From an uncultured bacterium (lineage in GTDB: Bacteria; Fidelibacterota; Marinisomatia; Marinisomatales; UBA1611), in assembly GCA_938092125.1 (NCBI GenBank), contig CALKMQ010000117.1:1-5011 (forward strand): DNA of 5,011 bases. Reading direction: 5' to 3'. Shown piece after piece: positions 1 through 5,011 of the stretch. The position numbers and the translations under genes are program-made. The first letter of the stretch is position 1. Every line of letters starts with the position of its first letter. A model generated the notes under the pieces. That model was not told the DNA's origin. It did not search any database and saw only the letters and a program-made list of their open reading frames with translations.

Positions 1-2
1 AA

Positions 3-1364
3 TTAAAAAATAGGTTGGAAAAGTTAACTCAGCAAAAAAGTAAACTTGATGAAGACATTAAAGACTCTGAATCTCTTCCAGATCAAAATAATATTCAAAG
101 AATTACGCAAGAAGAATCTAGACTGCTTAATGAATTAAAGAAGTTAAATGATGAAATCAAAACTGCATCTGACCTTATTGAACCATTTAGTAAAACTTCA
201 GCTGATAAACTTCAGAAATTGAGCACTAGCGATAATTATAAAAATGCAAAAACTAATATAGAAAATACTATTTCAAGCTTGCAAAAGAATAAAAGCGCAA
301 AATCGCCTAGTCAAAAATCGTTAAACAGCTTACACAGTCTTCAAAATGAACTTTCGATGATTCAAAAAGAATTTCAAAATGAAACTGTATCAGAAATGGC
401 TACAAAATTAACAAAGATAATGCGAGATCTTTTATACTTATCAAAAGTACAAGAAAACATAAAAGAGGAAACAGCTCTACTTTCTAGAAACTCTTCACAA
501 TTAAAAACAATGGCATATAAACAGCAAATTATACAAGATCAATTGAGACAAGCTACCAAGCAAATGGTTGAATTATCTAAAGAAACATTTTCAATAACCC
601 CTGAAATTGGAAAAGCAATTGGTGGAGTCAACAACTCTATTGAAAAAACAAAATCAGAATTAACAAACAGAAATATACGGAATGCCATTAATAATCAAGA
701 ACTTGCAATGAAAGGACTCAATACAGCAGCATTAGGTCTTTTTAAAAGTATTCAACAAATGCAATCTTCAGGTTCTGCTAGCGGTTTTGAGCAATTTTTA
801 AAAATGATGCAGAAAATGGCAGGTCAACAGCAAGGCCTTAATCAGCAGGGCACGGGTCTAGGTATGGGCCAGTTTTCAGAGTCTGCTAAAAACCAAATTT
901 TACAATCAATGTTAAAAGGGCAAAAAAGTGTTCAAAAAGCTCTGCAAAAATTGATAAAAGAAATGAAGCAATCCGGAGAAAAGAATGGACAAGGAGATTT
1001 AAAGGGGATTTCTAAGGATGTTGAAGATGTTATATCTGATTTATCAAAATTAAAATACAATAAAAAAACTAAAAATAAACAACGAAGAATTTTATCTAGA
1101 ATGCTTGATAGTCAAACATCATTATCACAAAGAGGCTATAAGGAAAAACGAAAGTCATATACCGCAAATAGCGCAGATATATACTCATCATCAAAAAATC
1201 TATCTCTTAGCTTAGGACAACGCGAAAACCTTGCATTAGAAGCTTTAAATCGATCTCTAAACTCAGGTTATAGTAAAGAATACCAAACAATGATAAAGAG
1301 ATATTTTAATTCTATGAGTCAAATAAAACCAACCATTAAGCAAGATGCGATTATTAATCCTTAA
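3..1364 (+). CDS. DUF4175-like coiled-coil protein, C-terminal part (5' end outside window)
   Basis: The frame is open to the left edge. TTG at 15-17 could serve as a start, but the codons before it (Leu-Lys-Asn-Arg) continue the same charged helical pattern, so I read this as the C-terminal 453 residues of a longer protein. The visible part is almost all predicted helix and coiled coil, rich in Lys, Gln, Glu, Ser and Leu, with no membrane segment. A Gln/Gly/Met-rich low-complexity patch (about nt 790-880, containing MAGQQQGLNQQG and GLGMGQF) is followed by a helical segment and a conserved-looking block, RRILSRMLDSQTSLSQRGY (about nt 1083-1142), then a short tail with YQTMIKRYF. This order resembles the C-terminus of DUF4175 proteins, large envelope proteins with N-terminal membrane helices. 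Function is unknown. Its end overlaps the next gene by 20 bp, suggesting coupling. The family call is from recalled motif similarity and is moderate; the CDS itself is secure. Confidence 0.8.
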   Translation, partial: LKNRLEKLTQQKSKLDEDIKDSESLPDQNNIQRITQEESRLLNELKKLNDEIKTASDLIEPFSKTSADKLQKLSTSDNYKNAKTNIENTISSLQKNKSAKSPSQKSLNSLHSLQNELSMIQKEFQNETVSEMATKLTKIMRDLLYLSKVQENIKEETALLSRNSSQLKTMAYKQQIIQDQLRQATKQMVELSKETFSITPEIGKAIGGVNNSIEKTKSELTNRNIRNAINNQELAMKGLNTAALGLFKSIQQMQSSGSASGFEQFLKMMQKMAGQQQGLNQQGTGLGMGQFSESAKNQILQSMLKGQKSVQKALQKLIKEMKQSGEKNGQGDLKGISKDVEDVISDLSKLKYNKKTKNKQRRILSRMLDSQTSLSQRGYKEKRKSYTANSADIYSSSKNLSLSLGQRENLALEALNRSLNSGYSKEYQTMIKRYFNSMSQIKPTIKQDAIINP

Positions 1365-3204
1365 AATACTAAGCCAAATCTTATTTTTATCCATTCTGAT
1401 TGGTCAATATAACGCATCTATAAAAACAGCAAAAATGTATGAAATTCAACAAAACTGGGATTCAGCCATATTTATTTATAATGACATCTTGAGTAAAAGT
1501 CCGAACAACTATCAAGTAATTCGCAGTTTAAAGAACCTTTATAAGAAAAGCCAGAGGTACAACGAGGGGATTAATTTTCTTATTTATCAACTATCCAAAA
1601 ATTCAAAAGATATTCAATTAAACATAGAACTAGGTGAGTTTTATTTTTTAAATGAAAATATTACAAAAGCTAAATCTACTTGGGCTGAAGGGTTAATTCT
1701 CTTTAAAAATAACCGGTCTTTCCATAGGTTATTATTTTCTATTTATGATAAATATAGTTTAAGTAATGAAATTTTTCAACTTATAGAATCAGGGAGAAAT
1801 AACTTTGATAAAGGTTTTTTATCAATAGAATTAGGGGATTATTATCAAAAAAGAAACGAATATGATAAAGCAATCGAAGAATATATTACTTCATTAGTAT
1901 CTAATCCCGGTAGATCATCTACAGTCGCACGAAAAATTCTAGTAATGAGCGATGATCTTAATTCAAAATACATTATTGAAATGAAGTTACTAGAAACAAG
2001 TCTAAGACAGCCTTCGATTGCTCTATCCATACTCTCAAACCACTATTTTAAACACCGTGAGTTCCAAAAATCTTTTAATACATTAATAGAACTAAGTAAA
2101 AGCGAACCATTTAATGCAAAAAAATGGCTTTCATTTGGAAATAATTTGAGAAAAGAAAATGAATATTTGCTCTCAATCAAAGCATATCAGTTTACCTTGA
2201 AAAACAATCTAAAGGGATATCAATATGGTGAAGGATTATTAGGTTTAGCAAAAACGTTTGAGGATCAAATTTTGCCAATTAAAAGCAACGATTTAATACC
2301 CTATTTTTATAATGATAATATTTTCTTTAAAGACTTATTCCAACTAACCACAAATATTTCTTCAGAAAACTTGACCTCAAGTCTTTCAATTTATGATTCA
2401 GTTTTAACATCAATACCAGAATCTTCTTTAGCTTCAGAAGCGGAGTTTCGTCTTGCCGAAATACAATACAGAGTAATTGAAGACTTTGATAAAGCTTACG
2501 TTTTATATAATTCTGCTCTATCAAAATCATTAACAAAAACACTCGAGCAACAGACTATACTAAGGATTGCAGATGTCCTACGAGCAAAAGGCGACTTTAC
2601 TACTGCAATCTCATTTTTAGACTCAATGTATAATACTCGCCAAACATTAGAAGTAAAAAATAAATTAGTTGAAATGCATCTATTTTCAGGAAAACCAGAT
2701 ACCGCATTGATTATGATTAATGAAATATTTTTAACGATAATGCCAACAAATAAATATTTCAATGACCTTATGGAGTTAAGAGATATAATAAATTTTTACT
2801 ATGTCGAGGTTGATGAAAAAAGTAAGGAAAGTTTTATAAACTACTTGAAGTCAGAATCCTTACTAAAGCAAAGAAAAATTTCTGAAGCAAATCAATTACT
2901 TAAATACATAATTAAACAAAATGAAGGGCAAAAGCTCTTCCCTTTACTTTGCTTAAGGAGAACAATTATTTTAACAAAATTAAATAAATATAATGAAGCA
3001 TTAGACTTACTGACAAAATTAAAAAATACAATTTATTCAGATAGAGCAGAAGTAATGACTGGGCAAATATACGAACAGATATATAATGATAAGCAAATAG
3101 CAATGAGACATTATATGAAAGTAATTAACGAATTCCCAAATTCAATTTTTTCCGAACCAATTAGATACCATATAAGAAAACTTAAAATCGATGAAAAAAT
3201 TTAA
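1345..3204 (+). CDS. Exported tetratricopeptide-repeat protein
   Basis: A 619-residue protein. The ATG at 1345 is chosen because it yields a signal peptide: Arg2 and Lys7, a hydrophobic core (LLILKILSQILFLSILIG) to residue 20, and probable cleavage near residues 21-25. No second membrane segment is obvious, so the product is probably periplasmic or attached to the outer membrane. The rest is alpha-helical with degenerate TPR units; clear ones lie near residues 29-54, 92-123, 157-187 (LGDYYQKRNEYDKAIEEY), 364-394, 401-430, 535-562 and 565-600. The last unit (GQIYEQIYNDKQIAMRHY, then NEFPNSIFSEPIR) resembles the TPRs of BamD/YbgF-type envelope proteins. TPRs mediate protein-protein contacts, so a scaffold role is likely, but the partner is not visible. 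It starts 20 bp inside the previous gene and overlaps the next by 14 bp, which fits one operon and translational coupling. No Shine-Dalgarno motif is seen. I cannot assign a named gene. Confidence 0.9.
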   Translation: MRLLILKILSQILFLSILIGQYNASIKTAKMYEIQQNWDSAIFIYNDILSKSPNNYQVIRSLKNLYKKSQRYNEGINFLIYQLSKNSKDIQLNIELGEFYFLNENITKAKSTWAEGLILFKNNRSFHRLLFSIYDKYSLSNEIFQLIESGRNNFDKGFLSIELGDYYQKRNEYDKAIEEYITSLVSNPGRSSTVARKILVMSDDLNSKYIIEMKLLETSLRQPSIALSILSNHYFKHREFQKSFNTLIELSKSEPFNAKKWLSFGNNLRKENEYLLSIKAYQFTLKNNLKGYQYGEGLLGLAKTFEDQILPIKSNDLIPYFYNDNIFFKDLFQLTTNISSENLTSSLSIYDSVLTSIPESSLASEAEFRLAEIQYRVIEDFDKAYVLYNSALSKSLTKTLEQQTILRIADVLRAKGDFTTAISFLDSMYNTRQTLEVKNKLVEMHLFSGKPDTALIMINEIFLTIMPTNKYFNDLMELRDIINFYYVEVDEKSKESFINYLKSESLLKQRKISEANQLLKYIIKQNEGQKLFPLLCLRRTIILTKLNKYNEALDLLTKLKNTIYSDRAEVMTGQIYEQIYNDKQIAMRHYMKVINEFPNSIFSEPIRYHIRKLKIDEKI

Positions 3205-4450
3205 TAAAATTTTAATAACATACTTATTTATAACGGGAACTATTTTTTGCCAAAAAATTCTTATCCCAATGGATCAAACACAAAATGATCATCTAAAATC
3301 TTATGGTATAGCATTCTATGCATTAAAAAGGAATATAAATGTAGAATGGTTATTAAATTTTCAAGGTGGAGCTTTTTTAATTGAGGGCCAAGCCTCAATT
3401 AAAACTGAATGTAAAATTAGAGGAGTTTCTTATGTAGAAGTAAATAATGAGATTATAGATATCTACTCTACAATAGAAAAAAATAATATGGATATTGTAA
3501 TTCTAGAAAAAGCGCCCAAGATTGCTATCTACACTCCTCCAAATAAGCAACCTTGGGATGATGCGGTTACCCTCGCTCTAACTTATGCTGAAGTAGATTA
3601 TGAAACATTATGGGATGAAGAAGTCTTGAACAATGGTTTAGAGGATTATGACTGGCTTCACCTTCATCATGAAGATTTTACAGGCCAATATGGAAAATTT
3701 TACCGTAATTATCATAATGCTCCATGGTATATTGAACAGAAAAATAGATTTGAATCGTTAGCTAAAAAATATGGAATAGCTAGTGTTCATGAAGAAAAAA
3801 AGACAATATCTAGAATTATCAAAAATTATATATCAAATGGAGGGTTTTTATTTGCTATGTGTTCAGCAACTGATTCTTATGATATAGCACTATCATTAGA
3901 AGATATTGATGGAGTTCATAGCGTATTTGATGGCACTCCAGTGGATAAAAATCTCTCCCAAAAAATAGATTATTCTAAAACTTTGGCTTTTAAAGATTTT
4001 TCAATCTATTCAGACCCGATGGTTTACGAATTTTCAGATATAGACTATCCTCCTAGCCACAATCCGATAACTAGAGGCGCTGAAGCTGACTATTTTTCTT
4101 TATTTGAATTTTCGGCTAAATACGATCCTGTACCAACAATGTTAAATCAAAATCATGTTCCTATTGTCAAAGGTTTTATGGGGCAAACTACGGGCTTTAA
4201 CAAGAATATGATAAAAAATAATGTGATTATTTTAGGTGAAGATCCTGCTTCTGTTCAGGCTAAATATCTCCATGGCAATTTCGGAAAAGGTACCTATACT
4301 TTTTATGGCGGCCATGATCCAGAAGATTATCAACATTTTGTTGGCGATCCCCCTACAGATTTATCTCTTCATAGAAATTCGCCAGGGTATAGATTAATAT
4401 TAAATAATATTCTCTTCCCAGCAGCAAGAAAAAAAGAAAAAAAGACATAA
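3191..4450 (+). CDS. Exported protein of the family labelled 'asparagine synthetase B'; probable GATase1-like fold, function unknown
   Basis: A 419-residue protein with an N-terminal signal peptide (MKKFNKILITYLFITGTIFC). Cleavage is probably just before or after Gln21; residues before Cys20 (TIF) do not make a good lipobox. The mature start KILIPMDQTQNDHLKSYGIA and later blocks PWDDAVTLALTYAE (121-134), WLHLHHEDFTGQYGKF (155-170), GGFLFAMCSATDSYDIAL (217-234), YEFSDID (279-285), KGFMGQTT (327-334) and GGHDPEDYQH (373-382) match, from memory, a well-conserved Bacteroidota family annotated as asparagine synthetase B. I see neither an N-terminal Cys nucleophile for an Ntn glutaminase nor the SGGxDS ATP-pyrophosphatase loop, so that activity is not supported. 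Cys224 after a Gly-Gly-hydrophobic stretch, with a late Gly-Gly-His, is more like a class I glutamine amidotransferase-like (ThuA/BPL-N-type) fold; this is inference. The gene overlaps the TPR gene by 14 bp and yjbQ follows after 10 bp. The protein ends in a basic tail (RKKEKKT). Confidence 0.88.
   Translation: MKKFNKILITYLFITGTIFCQKILIPMDQTQNDHLKSYGIAFYALKRNINVEWLLNFQGGAFLIEGQASIKTECKIRGVSYVEVNNEIIDIYSTIEKNNMDIVILEKAPKIAIYTPPNKQPWDDAVTLALTYAEVDYETLWDEEVLNNGLEDYDWLHLHHEDFTGQYGKFYRNYHNAPWYIEQKNRFESLAKKYGIASVHEEKKTISRIIKNYISNGGFLFAMCSATDSYDIALSLEDIDGVHSVFDGTPVDKNLSQKIDYSKTLAFKDFSIYSDPMVYEFSDIDYPPSHNPITRGAEADYFSLFEFSAKYDPVPTMLNQNHVPIVKGFMGQTTGFNKNMIKNNVIILGEDPASVQAKYLHGNFGKGTYTFYGGHDPEDYQHFVGDPPTDLSLHRNSPGYRLILNNILFPAARKKEKKT
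3375..3404. repeat. Perfect 12-bp inverted repeat with 6-nt loop inside a CDS
   Basis: The left arm ttttaattgagg (3375-3386) and the right arm cctcaattaaaa (3393-3404) are exact reverse complements separated by gccaag. In RNA this would be a 12-bp hairpin, and an alternative register adds a GGC/GCC clamp with one bulged base. It lies near residues 62-71 of the exported 'AsnB-like' protein. It is not followed by a U-run, so it does not look like an intrinsic terminator on the + strand. It could be chance, a translation-slowing or mRNA-stability element, or a protein-binding palindrome. The base-pairing is certain; the function is not. Confidence 0.55.
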
Positions 4451-4460
4451 CACGTACAAT

Positions 4461-4895
4461 ATGTGGGTACAGAGAGATATTACTATATATAAAAAAAATA
4501 GAGGTTTCCATTTAATAACTGATGATATTGTCGAATCTCTTCCAGAAATAAAAAATTTTAACATTGGAGTATTACAACTTTTTATCAGACACACCTCAGC
4601 ATCTATAACTATAAATGAGAATACAGATGCTAGCGTTAGAAATGATTTTGAATATCATTTTAATAAAATGGTACCTGAGGGAGAACAATTTTACAAGCAT
4701 ACAAGCGAAGGTGAAGATGATATGCCCGCGCATTTAAAAACATCCATACTTGGAAACTCTTTATCCATACCAATAAAAAGCGGATCCCTGAAATTAGGTG
4801 TGTAGCAAAGGGTTTATATGTGTGAGCACCGAAATAATGCTAATGAAAGGGATATTACTGCTACAATCAGCGGTGAACAATTCAGCTCTTTTTAA
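4461..4895 (+). pseudogene. yjbQ: YjbQ/UPF0047 family secondary thiamine-phosphate synthase, interrupted by in-frame TAG
   Basis: The reading frame runs from ATG 4461 through a TAG at 4803-4805 to a TAA at 4893-4895; 144 codons precede the TAA, close to the usual ~138-140 residues. Family landmarks are present: MW.Q near the start, RGFHLITDDI (14-23), HTSASITINEN (44-54), HTSEGEDDMPAH (80-91), LKLGV (110-114), then beyond the stop QRVYMCEHR (116-124) and a strand ending ATISGE. E. coli YjbQ reads TGTWQGIWLGEHR here, so the stop replaces a conserved Trp (TGG to TAG, one G-to-A change). Without readthrough the product is 114 residues and loses the last ~30, including conserved C-terminal strands and the EHR motif, so it is probably inactive. 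YjbQ is a small cytoplasmic enzyme able to make thiamine phosphate weakly; its main role is uncertain. It follows gene 3 by 10 bp, probably in the same operon, and overlaps mazG tail to tail by 14 bp. A sequencing error, a real nonsense mutation or amber suppression are all possible. Confidence 0.85.
4803..4805 (+). other. In-frame amber codon replacing the conserved Trp of YjbQ
   Basis: The local codons read TTA GGT GTG TAG CAA AGG GTT TAT (Leu-Gly-Val-stop-Gln-Arg-Val-Tyr). The frame continues with unmistakable YjbQ sequence after the stop. The other complete genes here end in TAA and mazG ends in TGA, and Trp is normally TGG (for example in mazG and the upstream genes), so this is the only TAG met in a coding frame of the window. 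Confidence 0.9.
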
Positions 4896-5010
4896 CTTCA
4901 TCCCAGATATCATTTAGTTCTCTTTTAGAATGATCTTCTATATTTTTGTTTGATTTATTTATTTTTTTCTCAAGCTTTTGAAAACGACTTATAAACTTTT
5001 TATTTGACTT
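4882..5010 (-). CDS. mazG: MazG nucleoside triphosphate pyrophosphohydrolase, C-terminal fragment (gene continues off the right edge)
   Basis: On the reverse strand an open frame enters at the right edge and ends at a TGA (plus-strand TCA at 4882-4884), giving 42 residues. They include NKKFISRFQKLEKKI, then IEDHSKRELNDIWDEVKKS. This is the characteristic MazG C-terminus: an N.KF..RF..+E helix, a spacer, then L..+WdeaK at the very end (E. coli-type MazG ends similarly). MazG hydrolyses (d)NTPs to NMPs plus pyrophosphate and is a cytoplasmic house-cleaning enzyme. The catalytic EExxE motifs would lie upstream, outside the window, so activity cannot be judged. The gene converges on yjbQ, and the last 14 bp of the two reading frames overlap (4882-4895), leaving no room for an intergenic terminator. 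Confidence 0.85.
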   Translation of the reverse strand, partial: KSNKKFISRFQKLEKKINKSNKNIEDHSKRELNDIWDEVKKS

Positions 5011-5011
5011 C

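Noticed and set aside
15..17. TTG as the true start of the DUF4175-like gene
   Set aside because: The frame is open to the window edge with the same coiled-coil composition, TTG is a rare start, there is no ribosome binding site, and DUF4175-type proteins are much longer with an N-terminal membrane part.
1845..2030. Open frame of 61 codons on the - strand inside the TPR gene
   Set aside because: It lies wholly within a well-supported + strand gene, has unnatural composition and no recognisable domain; it is a shadow frame.
2327..2762. Two overlapping - strand open frames (71 and 88 codons) inside the TPR gene
   Set aside because: Both are antisense to TPR codons, overlap one another and show no recognisable motif.
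3240..3260. Lipobox at Cys20 of the AsnB-like protein
   Set aside because: The residues before the Cys are Thr-Ile-Phe; a lipobox needs a small residue (Gly/Ala/Ser) at -1, so an ordinary signal peptidase I signal is more likely.
4400..4594. Open frame of 64 codons on the - strand with a hydrophobic, Cys-rich stretch that could look like a membrane segment
   Set aside because: It is antisense to the end of the AsnB-like gene and the start of yjbQ; the hydrophobic run comes from the complement of Lys/Glu-rich codons.
4896..5011. Non-coding region or terminator after yjbQ
   Set aside because: The T-rich look of the + strand is the complement of Lys/Asn-rich mazG codons, and no stable stem with a U-run was found.

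Overview
The window is about 5 kb of AT-rich DNA (roughly 30% GC by eye) and almost entirely coding. It holds four same-strand genes packed head to tail on the + strand and the 3' end of a fifth gene entering from the right on the - strand. No clear Shine-Dalgarno motif precedes any start. This, the low GC, the DUF4175-like coiled-coil gene beside a secreted TPR gene, and a secreted protein of the 'asparagine synthetase B' type common in Bacteroidota point to the Fibrobacterota-Chlorobiota-Bacteroidota side of the tree. A marine Marinimicrobia (SAR406)-like lineage is a reasonable guess, but that is inference from gene content and style, not proof.

Layout: (1) 3-1364 +, the C-terminal 453 residues of a long coiled-coil, Gln-rich DUF4175-like protein whose 5' end lies outside the window. 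(2) 1345-3204 +, an exported 619-residue TPR protein overlapping gene 1 by 20 bp. (3) 3191-4450 +, a 419-residue exported protein of the family usually labelled 'asparagine synthetase B', overlapping gene 2 by 14 bp. (4) 4461-4895 +, yjbQ (UPF0047, secondary thiamine-phosphate synthase), only 10 bp downstream and interrupted by an in-frame TAG at 4803-4805 where the family has a conserved tryptophan. (5) 4882-5010 -, the last 42 codons of mazG (nucleoside triphosphate pyrophosphohydrolase), too short for a simple ORF finder but clear from its C-terminal motif. It converges on yjbQ with a 14-bp tail-to-tail overlap.

The overlaps and the 10-bp gap suggest genes 1-4 are co-transcribed and partly translationally coupled. 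Genes 1-3 look like cell-envelope proteins of unknown role; YjbQ and MazG are cytoplasmic housekeeping enzymes. No intergenic stretch exceeds 10 bp, and I found no RNA gene, mobile element, CRISPR array or convincing terminator. The most concrete oddities are the amber codon in yjbQ, a perfect 12-bp inverted repeat inside gene 3, and the mismatch between the usual name of gene 3 and its sequence. I do not see strong evidence for a new defence or mobile system.
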